DNA from: Rhizobium sp. 007
GTDB lineage: Bacteria; Pseudomonadota; Alphaproteobacteria; Rhizobiales; Rhizobiaceae
Direction of reading: 5' to 3'
NCBI RefSeq assembly: GCF_015353075.1
Contig: NZ_CP064189.1
Span: 124,001 to 188,000 of the forward strand
Length of the DNA stretch: 64,000 nucleotides
Shown: in pieces, positions 25,734-34,834 of the stretch
Layout: every line of letters begins with the position of its first letter
How positions within the stretch are numbered: the first letter of the stretch is position 1
Program-made: the position numbers and the translations under genes
Notes under the pieces: model-generated
What the model was told of the DNA's origin: nothing
Database searches by the model: none
The model's input: only the letters and a program-made list of their open reading frames with translations

Positions 25734-28051
25734 GTGGGATCGTTTTCCAGGTCGACACACCGCGCGTGTTGGCCATCCTGGCAAATGAGATCTATGACTC
25801 GCCCCTGGCGATGCTGCGGGAAAACCTGCAGAACGCCTATGACGCGGTTCGCCAAAGATTTGCGATGGACGGAACCCTCTCCGACGGCGGCGAAATCCGA
25901 GTAACTCTTACCGATCGATCTGTCTCGATCGTCGACAACGGCATCGGAATGTCGGAAGAGACCCTGCGGGAGAACTTCTGGAAGGCTGGATCGAGCGGAA
26001 AGCGGTCTGATCGCGCCCGCAGGGCTGGTGTCGTCGGCACTTTCGGGATTGGCGCGATGGCGAACTTCGGCGTTTGCAGCCGGTTGGTCGTCGAAACCCG
26101 GGCATTCGACCAGGACAAGGTATTGCGTAGCATCGCTGAGCTCGAAACGCTGAAGATCGGGGAAGAATGCATCAGTTTTGAGATTGTCGAGACCGAACGC
26201 GATTTCGGTACGACGATCACGGCAACGCTGGACGATCGTAGCACGATCACGCTTTCGCAGGCACGCGACTATCTTAGGCCTTATGTGCGGATGTTGCCGG
26301 TTCCGGTCTACATCAATGACGAGCTCATCAGCGGAGAAAAGATTGAAGAGCTTTACCAGCAGGGACGCAGTTTCTCAAAGCTCGGGACGCAATCGCTGGG
26401 CGACGGAACGCTATCGGCTGACTTCAGTGTTCATGTCGATTCCAATTCCCAGGTTCTCGTGCTGGTCGACAATGTAAAGGTCGAGGGAACAGAGATCCAG
26501 GGCTCGATGGCACTGCTGCAAACCGGCGGTCAGCTGATGGGACTAAGGTCGTTCTTCGGGCTCGCACCCATTCCGGCAAGCGGCCATTACCAATTTGGCG
26601 GCTACGCCAACCTCGGTTTCCTGCATCCGACAGCAGGTCGCGAGGCGCTCAGCCGGGATAGTATCGAACAGGTCAACCGCCTCATCAATCTTGCCGAAGG
26701 AGCGGCATCAGAGACCATCGCCCCTCTTGCTATGGCCGATCGCAGCAATGCTTTCCTTGGATGGCTGGTCGCCCATAGCCGTTACGATCTCGCCGAAAAC
26801 ATCACGATTTCAGTCCATCCCGGGCAAGACAGTGTTCCGCTCGGCAAGCTGAGGGAGACGATCGGGCAACATCAATATCTCTATTACACTGGTACAACCG
26901 GGCAGGTTATCAATACATTTGCCAATGAGAGTTGCAGTGTCCTGCAAGTTTCCCAGAACAATCCCCGGCGACGCGTGCAACTGCACTATGTGACGGAGGT
27001 ATTGAAGGTGTCGCAAGTTCCGACGTCTGCGCAGATCCTCAAGATCTACGCGGCGAGCGATCTGACGTTCGCAGAGGCTTCGGTGCTGTTGAGGATCGCC
27101 TCCATCCTTCGGGACGATTATCTCATCCCCGAAGTCGAAGTCCGGTTCGCCAATATCTCTCATAATGTAACGGTGTTGCCGGAAAAGGCCGGCGAACAGC
27201 TGAAAATCTCCATAGCACGATCGAGCCCGGCGATCCTGCCGTTGCTTGGCGTTTACGAAACTGCCTACACGCTGTTTTCCCAGTTCATGAAAGACTATGT
27301 CCGGGTCGCCATCTATCCGTCGGTGCAGCAATATGTCCCAAGCTCGACCAAGGGAGGCGTCGACGCCCTGCGTAAGCTGTTGCTGAAAAGCAAGGAGCTC
27401 TATCGCTACGAAGAGGCCGACCGCGGAGATATCGAGGGCATCCTCGGGGATTACCTTTCGGGAGAGTCGAGCTTTGCAAAGGTCCTGAATGTGGCCCGCT
27501 CGAAGACGCGTCCGCAAACCCAGCGCGTGTCGGCCGAACAGGTTGGGCGGATCGAAACCGAACTTCCTGGAATTGTCGATTCACCCGTGCTGGATGCAGC
27601 GCCCAATCCCTCGCCCGCAGGCGAGGGGTTCAATGCTAGCCCCCCGATCGTCCGCGACAACGTCGTCTCGGAGATGAAGATCCTGACGACGAACGAACAC
27701 TACCCGCTGCTGAACAACTTCACCATGTTCCTCGGTGTGTCCGAAAAGCTCATGAAGAGCGAAGCGGAGTTTTTCAACCGGCCGCACACGACCCGTATCA
27801 TCTGGGGCGGCCACCGCGTCGTTTACATTTTTACGGAAGAGACGGAAACGTTGAGCCTGTACTACGACATTGAGCTTAAGGGTCAGATTCAGAAATCGAA
27901 GACCGGTGGCGCAATGTTTCCGACGACAACGCTGATCACCAAAGGCCGGATTTTCATTCCGATCCCGGAGATCCTTAGTGAAGATTTCCAAGTCGGGACG
28001 GCGCCAAAGGAATTCTTCGTTCGTTTTGATATTCTGAGCACTGATCTTTGA
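25730..28051 (+). CDS. GHKL/Hsp90-like ATPase domain protein, 773 aa
   Basis: The N-terminal 200 residues have the Bergerat ATP-binding fold: N-box RENLQNAYDAV (E31, N35), VDNGIGM (D69, G71, G73) and GTFGIG (103-108) preceding a lid-like stretch. This order fits the Hsp90/MutL-type GHKL fold more than histidine kinases, and no HisKA or receiver domain is present. The middle region (about 200-420) may be an Hsp90-like middle domain. The C-terminal 300 residues, including YPLLNNFTMFLG and HTTRIIWGGHR, are unfamiliar to me. At 773 aa it is longer than bacterial HtpG (about 630 aa) and lacks recognisable HtpG C-terminal sequence. It overlaps the upstream phosphoesterase gene by 4 bp. The likely role is an ATP-driven conformational switch controlling the phosphoesterase, possibly in a conflict system (inference). 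Confidence 0.85.
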   Translation: MSGIVFQVDTPRVLAILANEIYDSPLAMLRENLQNAYDAVRQRFAMDGTLSDGGEIRVTLTDRSVSIVDNGIGMSEETLRENFWKAGSSGKRSDRARRAGVVGTFGIGAMANFGVCSRLVVETRAFDQDKVLRSIAELETLKIGEECISFEIVETERDFGTTITATLDDRSTITLSQARDYLRPYVRMLPVPVYINDELISGEKIEELYQQGRSFSKLGTQSLGDGTLSADFSVHVDSNSQVLVLVDNVKVEGTEIQGSMALLQTGGQLMGLRSFFGLAPIPASGHYQFGGYANLGFLHPTAGREALSRDSIEQVNRLINLAEGAASETIAPLAMADRSNAFLGWLVAHSRYDLAENITISVHPGQDSVPLGKLRETIGQHQYLYYTGTTGQVINTFANESCSVLQVSQNNPRRRVQLHYVTEVLKVSQVPTSAQILKIYAASDLTFAEASVLLRIASILRDDYLIPEVEVRFANISHNVTVLPEKAGEQLKISIARSSPAILPLLGVYETAYTLFSQFMKDYVRVAIYPSVQQYVPSSTKGGVDALRKLLLKSKELYRYEEADRGDIEGILGDYLSGESSFAKVLNVARSKTRPQTQRVSAEQVGRIETELPGIVDSPVLDAAPNPSPAGEGFNASPPIVRDNVVSEMKILTTNEHYPLLNNFTMFLGVSEKLMKSEAEFFNRPHTTRIIWGGHRVVYIFTEETETLSLYYDIELKGQIQKSKTGGAMFPTTTLITKGRIFIPIPEILSEDFQVGTAPKEFFVRFDILSTDL

Positions 28052-28351
28052 GTGCGGTAAATCGCCGCCCCACTGCGGGCTCTCACACCGGGCTTTCAGT
28101 CATCGTCGACGGCATGACCGACTAGGGCGCTTCGGCCTTCCTGCGAAACGAATGGCCGCTTCTGAGGTTTCTTGGACTGTATCTATTTTCGGCCCTGCCT
28201 ATAGCATAGTTCCTTCTGATCACGCTCCAATCGCACGCCGGCCGTTACGATCCCGAGAAGGAGGTAAAACTGCCTCACCAGGACCGCTTGTTGTTTCCAT
28301 CGTTGCCGAGTAGATCTCACCCTCTGACCGGTACATGGCAGCAACAAGTTG
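28052..28351. other. Intergenic region without a recognised gene
   Basis: 300 bp between the Hsp90-like gene and the IS21 element. No convincing reading frame, terminator or RNA was seen. GAGAAGGAGG near 28255-28264 resembles a ribosome binding site but no credible gene follows. The target duplication of the IS shows that this stretch was originally contiguous with the PIN-domain gene at 30992. Confidence 0.5.
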
Positions 28352-28528
28352 GGCAGACTGCGGATTCCGACGTGAAGCCGGCCGCCATTCCGATCAAAGA
28401 CCGGCCACCATTCCGATTTGAAGCCGGCCACCATTCCAATCAAAGACCGGCCAGTTTTCGGCACTGAACATTCCCCCTGGGTCAGCAACTTTGGCATCAA
28501 ATGCCCCACGATAAACGTGGAGATTTTG

Positions 28529-30064
28529 ATGCCGGCAAAGAGAAGGCTGACCATGAGACAGTTACGACAAATGCTGCGGCTTGCCGGAAGCGGGACCAGT
28601 TCCCGCGAGATTGCGGTCGTATTGGGAATTGCACGAAGTACGGTGCAGGATAACCTTCAGCGCGCAGCAGCAATTGGATTGAGCTGGCCCTTGCCGGGCG
28701 AACTCACTGACGATGCGCTCGAGAACAAACTCTTCGCTCGCAACGGCATCAAACAGGGCACGAGACGACGCACCGAACCGAACTGGGCCGATCTTGCCGT
28801 CGAGCTCAAAAAGCCAGGCGTCACCTTGCTCATTCTCTGGGAGGAGTATCGTGGGTCGCACCCCGAAGGATACGGCTACAGCCGCTTCTGCGAACTCTTT
28901 CGTAGCTTCGAACAGCGACTTTCGCCGACGATGCGCCAGGAGCATGCGGCCGGCGACAAGGTCTTCGTTGACTATTCCGGCAAGAAGATCCCGATCGTTG
29001 ATCGCAAGACCGGTGAGATCCGCGAGGCGGAGATCTTCGTGGCAGTGCTCGGTGCCTCCAGTTTCACCTATGCCGAAGCGACCTGGACGCAAACACTCCC
29101 CGACTGGATTGGCTCGCATGTCCGGATGTTCCGTTTCTTCGGGGGCGTTCCCCGACTGATCGTCCCTGACAATCTGAAGTCGGGCGTCAGCCGCGCCAGC
29201 TTCTACGATCCCGAGATCAATCGCAGCTACGGCATGATGGCATCCCACTACGCCGTTGGTGTTCTTCCGGCACGGCCGCGACGGCCGAAGGACAAATCGA
29301 AAGTCGAGAACGGCGTCCGTTTCGCCCAGTCATGCATTCTGGGGCGTCTGCGCAATCAGACCTTCTTCTCGCTTGCTGAAGCCAATGCCGCCATTGGCCA
29401 GGCACTCGATCGCATCAACGACCACGTCATGCGCCGGCTGGGCGTCAGTCGCCGGCAGCTGTTTGAGAGTGTCGAGCGTCCCGCACTCGCCAGCCTTCCG
29501 GGCGAAGACTACGAATTCGCCGAATGGCGTTTGGTCCGCGTGTCGACGGATTACCACGTCGAGTTCAAGACCTTCTTTTATTCCGTGCCGCACAACCTCA
29601 TTCGCCAGCAGGTCGATCTGAGGGCTACGGCACGCACCATCGAGATCTTCCACCGCGGCAAGCGCATTGCCGTGCATCAGCGCCGGTATGGCGGCCCTCA
29701 CCATGGAACTGATCCGGATCATATGCCCAGTTCCCACCGGCGATATGCTGAGTGGACACCGGATCGCTTTCGGCGCTGGGCCGCATCCATCGGTCCCCAG
29801 ACCGAAGGTTTGGTCATCGCTGTTCTCGCCAGCCGTCCGCATCCCGAACAGGGCTTCCGAACATGCCTGGGCATCCTGCGCCTGTTTCGCGATATCACAC
29901 GCGATCGGGCCGAGGCCGTGTCAGCCCGCGCCGTCGAGATCGGTGGCCTGAACTGCAAGAGCATCGCCTCGCTCATCGCCAATCACAAGGCCGCACGCCA
30001 TTCCACCGAACCAACTGCCATTATCGATCACGCCAATCTGCGTGGTCCTGATTACTTTCATTGA
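28529..30064 (+). CDS. istA: IS21-family transposase IstA
   Basis: DDE transposase. The N-terminal helix-turn-helix is SREIAVVLGIARSTVQDNL. The integrase core has the first catalytic Asp in VFVDYSGKKI, the second in IVPDNLKSG and the Glu in DKSKVENGV. A C-terminal Mu-transposase-like domain follows (SVPHNLIRQQVDLR). Start ATG 28529 (MPAKRRLTMRQL) is chosen because GGAG precedes it; an open frame extends back to 28418 in the left IS end. It is followed 12 bp later by istB. Length about 511 aa is typical and no lesion was seen. Confidence 0.93.
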   Translation: MPAKRRLTMRQLRQMLRLAGSGTSSREIAVVLGIARSTVQDNLQRAAAIGLSWPLPGELTDDALENKLFARNGIKQGTRRRTEPNWADLAVELKKPGVTLLILWEEYRGSHPEGYGYSRFCELFRSFEQRLSPTMRQEHAAGDKVFVDYSGKKIPIVDRKTGEIREAEIFVAVLGASSFTYAEATWTQTLPDWIGSHVRMFRFFGGVPRLIVPDNLKSGVSRASFYDPEINRSYGMMASHYAVGVLPARPRRPKDKSKVENGVRFAQSCILGRLRNQTFFSLAEANAAIGQALDRINDHVMRRLGVSRRQLFESVERPALASLPGEDYEFAEWRLVRVSTDYHVEFKTFFYSVPHNLIRQQVDLRATARTIEIFHRGKRIAVHQRRYGGPHHGTDPDHMPSSHRRYAEWTPDRFRRWAASIGPQTEGLVIAVLASRPHPEQGFRTCLGILRLFRDITRDRAEAVSARAVEIGGLNCKSIASLIANHKAARHSTEPTAIIDHANLRGPDYFH

Positions 30065-30076
30065 GGAGACAAACCT

Positions 30077-30832
30077 ATGCTGATCAATCCTACTATCGAC
30101 ATGCTGCGTGAACTCGGCCTTTACGGCATGGCCACGGCCTTCCAGGAACTCGATGCGCAATCCGAAGCGCGCGGCCTCGAGCACGGAGAATGGCTTGCCA
30201 TACTGCTCGAACGCGAGGCTACCATGCGCCGCCAGAAGCGTTTCGAGGCCCGCGCCAGGGCTGCAAAGCTGCGTCACGATGCACAGATCGAGAATGCCGA
30301 TTTCCGCGCTGCACGCGGCCTCGACCGCAATCTGTTCATGGCGCTTGCCGGCTGCGACTGGATCAGAAAGCATCACAGTCTTCTTGTCACCGGGCCAGCC
30401 GGTGTTGGCAAAAGCTGGCTTGCCTGCGCACTCGGCCACAAGGCATGTCGGGAGGATTTCTCCGTCGCATACCACCGGGTTCCCCGGCTGTTCGCCACGC
30501 TCGCGCTTGCAAGAGGTGACGGGCGATACGGCAGGATCCTCAAATCTCTCGCCAAGACCGACCTTCTCATTCTCGACGATTGGGGCCCGGAAAAACTCAA
30601 CGATGATCAGCGCCGCGATCTCCTTGAGATCATCGAAGATCGCTACGAGCGTCGCTCGACGATCATCACCAGTCAGGTGCCCTTGGATCGCTGGTACGAG
30701 ATCATCGCAAACCCGACCCTGGCAGATGCCATCTTGGACCGCCTCGTTCACAACGCCTATCGCATCGATCTCACTGGCGAGAGCATGCGAAAACAGCGAC
30801 CACCAATACCGTCCGATACACTCCAAGCTTGA
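30077..30832 (+). CDS. istB: IS21-family helper ATPase IstB
   Basis: 251 aa, the usual length for IstB. The AAA+ ATPase carries Walker A GPAGVGKSW and Walker B LLILDDWG, with a sensor-like TSQVP segment. It regulates target choice and activates IstA. AGGAG ahead of the ATG gives a good ribosome binding site, and the gene sits 12 bp after istA in the same operon. Confidence 0.94.
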   Translation: MLINPTIDMLRELGLYGMATAFQELDAQSEARGLEHGEWLAILLEREATMRRQKRFEARARAAKLRHDAQIENADFRAARGLDRNLFMALAGCDWIRKHHSLLVTGPAGVGKSWLACALGHKACREDFSVAYHRVPRLFATLALARGDGRYGRILKSLAKTDLLILDDWGPEKLNDDQRRDLLEIIEDRYERRSTIITSQVPLDRWYEIIANPTLADAILDRLVHNAYRIDLTGESMRKQRPPIPSDTLQA

Positions 30833-30991
30833 CCTGAAACGAAACCCAACCCAAACATCAACGAGACCCAGGATCAGTCCGGAAAATGGCCGGCTTCAAA
30901 TCGGAATGCTGGCCGGAATGAAATCGGAATGACTGGCCGGCTTCAAATCGGAATCGATGGCCGGCTTCATCGGAATACGCAGGCAGACTGA

Positions 30992-32353
30992 ATGAGCGTT
31001 ACCAGGGTCTTTATTGACGCGAACATATTCATTGAGATGAAGGATCTTGGATCGCTCGACTGGACCGCACTCTTTCCCGGTCTCGAAGAGCTGCGCATTG
31101 TGGTCTCGATGCACGTCATAAAGGAGCTCGACAAGCTCAAAAATGACCGCACCGAACGTCGTCGCAAGCGCACGCGCGCGGCGCTTCATCTAATTGACGG
31201 CATTCCGAATGAGGGCAAATCGATCCTCCGAAAGCAGCCTTACGTTGTCACGCTGGAGATAGCTTTTCCGCGCTTACACGAATGGCAGGAGTACCACCTG
31301 CTGGACGAAAACGATCCTGACGATCGGCTCGTTGCGCATCTAATTGAAGACAGCCATGCGGTGCTCGTTTCCGATGACAGCGGCCCCCGCATCAAGGCAT
31401 CAAAATACGGCGTTAAGTCACTTCAGCCGCCGGTGGCGTTCCGTCTGCCTCCCGAGGAGTCGCCTGACAAGAAGAAAGTCCGCGAACTTACACAAATCAT
31501 CAAAAATCTGGAAGATAAGCGGCCACGCATGCTGTTGAAGCTCGGGTGTCCGAGTGATCCCGTCGTCCTAGTCAGACCGCTTCTACCGCCAATGCCTGAG
31601 GACCTGCAGGACGAACTTGTGCGCCGTATCCTTCAAGCAAACCCGCGGTTGAAGAAACCACGAAATGACATCGGGACAGCGTCCTTGTCGCGGCGGCCTC
31701 ATCCAATCGACTGGGTGAAATATGAGATCAACTATGCGTCATTTGTCGAAAGAGTGAAACAGCATGCCGCCGGATTCCACGAAAAACTGAACGCGATCCC
31801 GATGGCGCTCGAGATTCCTTTTGAAGTTATCAACGGTGGTCGTGTCACCCTCGAAAACGCGGACGTATCCATTCGCTTAGAGGGCGATGCGCGCCTTTAC
31901 GTTGATGAAGGAGAAAATCCTGAGGATGATAGGGATGACCTGGAAAATTCGGCGTTGGAGTTCCCAAGTGCGCCGAGCGTTGAAGCATCATACGGGTTTT
32001 CCGGGGTTCGCTTCGGTGCGATTTCGTCTTTGCAAATACCCAGGATAAGATTTCCTGGCGCGGTGTCGTTCGAATGGGACATCGTCCCCGACGACAAAAA
32101 CTCTCGGCGAGCCAATCTGTCGAACAAAGAGTTTCGTGTGGGAAAGCGCCACTCCGACAAAATCGCCATCATACCCGAGGGGCCGCTTCCGCTCGAAGTT
32201 GTCATTTCGTTCGAATTGGAAGCCAAAGATTTAAATGAAGCTTGCCGGCTGGACTACACGGTCAGAGTTGAAGCGACCGAAAGAGAATGGACCTTAGGTG
32301 ACTGGGAGCGGGTGGAAACTGCTCTTCCTGACGAAGTGCGCTCGCGTGGTTGA
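30992..32353 (+). CDS. PIN-domain protein with uncharacterised C-terminal region
   Basis: 453 aa. Residues 1-145 form a PIN (RNase-like) domain: FIDAN with D9, VIKELDKLK with E45 and D47, an acidic DENDPDDRLVAH stretch and LVSDDSGPRIKA. This resembles the PIN domains found N-terminal in PhoH-type proteins, but no PhoH ATPase follows. The remaining 300 residues, a charged linker and then a beta-rich segment, are unknown to me. It probably cleaves RNA or single-stranded nucleic acid (family knowledge plus inference). It is not preceded by an antitoxin-like small gene. The IS21 insertion lies directly upstream and leaves almost no native leader, so expression may depend on the IS. Before the insertion it lay about 310 bp downstream of the Hsp90-like gene. 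Confidence 0.8.
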   Translation: MSVTRVFIDANIFIEMKDLGSLDWTALFPGLEELRIVVSMHVIKELDKLKNDRTERRRKRTRAALHLIDGIPNEGKSILRKQPYVVTLEIAFPRLHEWQEYHLLDENDPDDRLVAHLIEDSHAVLVSDDSGPRIKASKYGVKSLQPPVAFRLPPEESPDKKKVRELTQIIKNLEDKRPRMLLKLGCPSDPVVLVRPLLPPMPEDLQDELVRRILQANPRLKKPRNDIGTASLSRRPHPIDWVKYEINYASFVERVKQHAAGFHEKLNAIPMALEIPFEVINGGRVTLENADVSIRLEGDARLYVDEGENPEDDRDDLENSALEFPSAPSVEASYGFSGVRFGAISSLQIPRIRFPGAVSFEWDIVPDDKNSRRANLSNKEFRVGKRHSDKIAIIPEGPLPLEVVISFELEAKDLNEACRLDYTVRVEATEREWTLGDWERVETALPDEVRSRG

Positions 32354-32381
32354 CGGCCACGTCTACGTCGACGGATGGGTA

Positions 32382-32798
32382 TTATTCCGTTGGACCTGAT
32401 TTAGCCGTCTTGGACTTCGACGTTGTGGTTGGGTACCCAAACGAAAAGAAGAAGTGGGACACACGGATAGTGCCATGCGTCGGACCCAAGGAGGGATCTC
32501 GCTCGTGTTCGGTATCGAAATCGGCTGCAGTAAAAAGGCTCGAAGGTTTGATGAACGGTTCTCCGCTCTGAGCTAGCTTCAATCGCAGTATTGACGCCAG
32601 AGTTTTTTCTTCGAGCGCCTTTCTGATGGGCGGAACCACATCAGGTTCGGCGTCAAGAAGTACTCCGACCATCGCGGCAACAGCTTGCTTGCGACTATAG
32701 ATTCCCGTGACGAAGCGCCCCAGCCCCCTATCTCTCAGATAATGGTCGCGGTGTTTCTTTTGACGTCCAAGGCGTTTGAACTCAAAAACCAGCTTCAT
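32382..32798 (-). CDS. Hypothetical protein, 138 aa
   Basis: Open frame starting MKLVFEFKRLGRQKKHRDHY, basic at the N-terminus and moderately acidic later. No family recognised. It starts 8 bp from the 219-bp repeat copy 2 and converges on the PIN gene. A plus-strand frame at 32350-32571, starting with TTG, overlaps it and is shorter. Which of the two is real cannot be settled by eye; the minus-strand frame has the better start and length. Confidence 0.4.
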   Translation of the reverse strand: MKLVFEFKRLGRQKKHRDHYLRDRGLGRFVTGIYSRKQAVAAMVGVLLDAEPDVVPPIRKALEEKTLASILRLKLAQSGEPFIKPSSLFTAADFDTEHERDPSLGPTHGTIRVSHFFFSFGYPTTTSKSKTAKSGPTE

Positions 32799-32805
32799 GC
32801 TGCTA

Positions 32806-33024
32806 TGTCGGTTGGCACTTAAACGTAAGAATGCGGCTGTTTACATCTCATTTGGCAGATAATTTGAGATTCGCGGCGAAGAAAATCTCAAATTAAGTGC
32901 AACTGCGAAGACGTCCGCGTCTGACGTGCGGAGGCCAGATGTCATTGAAAGTGCAGCCAAGTGCGCCATCAGCCTCGTCGGGAAATGGATATCTCATTGC
33001 AAAAACGCCGTCGATTTCGTCGAC
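32806..33024 (+). repeat. 219-bp direct repeat, copy 2
   Basis: Same orientation and nearly identical to 23699-23917. It interrupts the 3' part of the minus-strand gene at 33025-33559, whose reading frame runs into the repeat and changes character there. Together the two copies bracket about 8.9 kb with the phosphoesterase, Hsp90-like and PIN genes. Confidence 0.85.
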
Positions 33025-33559
33025 ATTCACTTGCAAGCGAATCGTTCTCGAACATGGAATAGAACCACATATCGCCGAGCAGCGCTGCTCCATAGGCGTG
33101 CTGGTAGAGAGTGGCATCGGAAAGCATCTGGGTCCAGGTCCCCGGACCGAGAGTTTCGACCGGGGCATAGGCAGTCCAGGCATTGATAGATACGCCATCT
33201 CCAGCAGCGACTGTCCCGCCCAGGCTGGAAAACACTGTTTGATGGTAGTTACGGATGGCCTCATACCCGAGGTCCGGCGTCACTTCTTCGCCATTGATGA
33301 TGGTCGTCGGCGCCGCAAGTCTGGCCACGATATCCGCGTGCATCAAGGCGTCGCCGACCGCTGCCCATTGGGCCGAGGAGACCGAAACGCCTTCTCTTTC
33401 GGCCACCGCCATGAAATAGGAATTGGCGACGCGACCACTGATCTGATCCTCCAGGACGACCCCTAAGGCAAGCGAACCGTAAGCGACGCCAAATTCTGCA
33501 AGTTTCGTGTAATAGGCTACCCGTGCGCCACTTTGGCCGCTGTCAGCGATGGAAGACAA
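32969..33559 (-). pseudogene. Hypothetical protein, 3' end replaced by repeat
   Basis: About 180 residues of plausible coding sequence (for example VAYYTKLAEFGVAYGSLALGVV and TPDLGYEAIRNYHQTVFSS) end at the repeat boundary near 33025. The last 18 or so codons come from repeat DNA. The family was not recognised. The start at 33559 is a plain ATG, and the frame may also be truncated at its 5' end because no good ribosome binding site was seen. Truncation by the repeat element is inferred from the exact coincidence of the boundary. Confidence 0.45.
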
Positions 33560-33565
33560 TTCTGC

Positions 33566-33982
33566 TTACCGTTCCTCAAATTGATGGATAAACTCTTTCG
33601 CTCGTGTTCGTAAGTTTCTGAAATCACGGACGAATTGGCGTCCGAAGCTGACTTGCCAGCGTTGTGCGCCTCGTTGAAATAGTAAGCGCATGCATGACGC
33701 ATGAGGAAAAGTTGGCGGCTTGGGCTGCCCGCAAACTAAAAAATCTTCCGGAAAGTTTGACGTCTCCTGATCCGGTAGGAAAACTTCATCTCCGGACTCC
33801 GTCGTCGAAACAGTGAGGTTCGGTTCGATCCGGTGACTTGAGACGATAGTGTAGCGCAGCTTATAGGTGATCAGCGCCATTGAATCTGTCAATAGGGTTG
33901 TGAACAGGTTCGCCAGAACGCGATTCCGGAGCTTCTGCTTCGCGGCTCTGAGAAAGTCGCTGTCGGACTGTTTCTTGGTCAT
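33566..33982 (-). CDS. Hypothetical protein, 138 aa
   Basis: Starts MTKKQSDSDFLRAAKQKLRN and ends FIHQFEER. No domain recognised; basic at both ends with a hydrophobic patch near residue 30. It lies between two other unassigned minus-strand frames (33559 and 34010) and could be cotranscribed with them. Base composition is lower in GC than the NRPS genes, consistent with separate acquisition. Confidence 0.4.
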   Translation of the reverse strand: MTKKQSDSDFLRAAKQKLRNRVLANLFTTLLTDSMALITYKLRYTIVSSHRIEPNLTVSTTESGDEVFLPDQETSNFPEDFLVCGQPKPPTFPHASCMRLLFQRGAQRWQVSFGRQFVRDFRNLRTRAKEFIHQFEER

Positions 33983-34009
33983 CAGGATGCTCCTGCCACG
34001 GACCGATAC

Positions 34010-34222
34010 CTACGCCCATCCCACATGAGCCGCCTTTGTAAGCTTAAGAAACAGATCTAACCAAAACCGATATTCGGGTGGCTTCCAACCGTTGTCTGAG
34101 GCGAACGCACAATAGGCAACTGATGTCGTCGGATCTTTGCCAAATTTGTCGATCGCAGCTTCGATGGCCTCGTCCTCAGTTAGGGCCTCCCAGCCTTCAA
34201 TCACGCTTTCATGATTTCTCAC
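34010..34222 (-). CDS. Small hypothetical protein, 70 aa
   Basis: MRNHESVIEGWEALTEDEAIEAAIDKFG leads into a C-terminal DNGWKPPEYRFWLDLFLKL. Acidic, probably helical and cytoplasmic. No family assigned. The composition is protein-like, and it lies 27 bp upstream of the 138-aa frame on the same strand. Confidence 0.45.
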   Translation of the reverse strand: MRNHESVIEGWEALTEDEAIEAAIDKFGKDPTTSVAYCAFASDNGWKPPEYRFWLDLFLKLTKAAHVGWA

Positions 34223-34834
34223 TTGACCTGTGTGCCCCCACTATTTCGGACAGCAAATTGGAGATCAAAAATTCGCTATCGACAAGTCCGTTCTCGCAAT
34301 TTCATGAACTCAAACGCCAATATCCCTAGTTTGTTCTCATCGGAAACTCTCCGCGGTTTTGGAGAATCTACACCAAGTGCAACATGGGCGTGTGAAGGGT
34401 AGGGGATCGGCCGCATTCACGCAAGTGCGCCATGAACACCTTGGCGCGGTGCTTGTAGGCACTTTCTTGGCAGCGAATTCAGGAGATGGGCGAGGTCGAC
34501 AAGTTGCTGCTGAACGACGTTAGACAGATGTATCGCCAGGCAGGAAGCGTCGAATTCGCTTGTTGGTGCTCGACAGCCTTTTGCCAGGGCGAGTTTGGGT
34601 CGCAGAACCAGCTGCTGGCGCCGATCCCTTCTCCAAAGCCGGAAGCTGGGGTCGGTTCCGGTTGGGGGCGAAATGACCTCTAAGGCGAAGTTGGAGCTTT
34701 TCAGGTCTTTGTTCACGGGCAACGTCACTCCAACGGCCGATGACCTGCCGTCCTTCCCAATCACGCGGGCCGGATCATCAGACAGACCTCGGCGTCGCTT
34801 GTACGGATTGTCACGATGCTCATCACAGTGCCCC
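34223..34834. other. Degenerate intergenic stretch
   Basis: About 600 bp without a supportable gene. Short frames on both strands overlap. A minus-strand frame at 34417-34764 continues out of frame from the ornithine cyclodeaminase fragment and may be the tail of an unrelated gene fused by deletion. A plus-strand KAKLELFRSLFTGN resembles the start of some primase or helicase-type proteins but is only a few codons long. No repeat or RNA was seen. Confidence 0.35.

Larger units (their letters stand above)
28359..30981 (+). mobile_element. IS21-family insertion sequence with 7-bp target duplication
   Basis: The left end TGCGGATTCCGACGTGAAG (from 28359) is matched by the inverted right end, which reads TGCGTATTCCGATGAAG on the minus strand from 30981. 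The element starts with TG and ends with CA. GGCAGAC is duplicated at 28352-28358 and 30982-30988. Both subterminal regions carry several copies of a GGCCGGC...TTCCGAT-type motif, as expected for IS21 transposase binding sites. It encodes istA and istB in the usual order. It appears intact, and it landed about 10 bp upstream of the PIN gene start. Confidence 0.93.

Noticed and set aside
32350..32571. 73-codon plus-strand frame after the PIN gene
   Set aside because: TTG start overlapping the PIN stop, and overlapped by a longer minus-strand frame; insufficient support.
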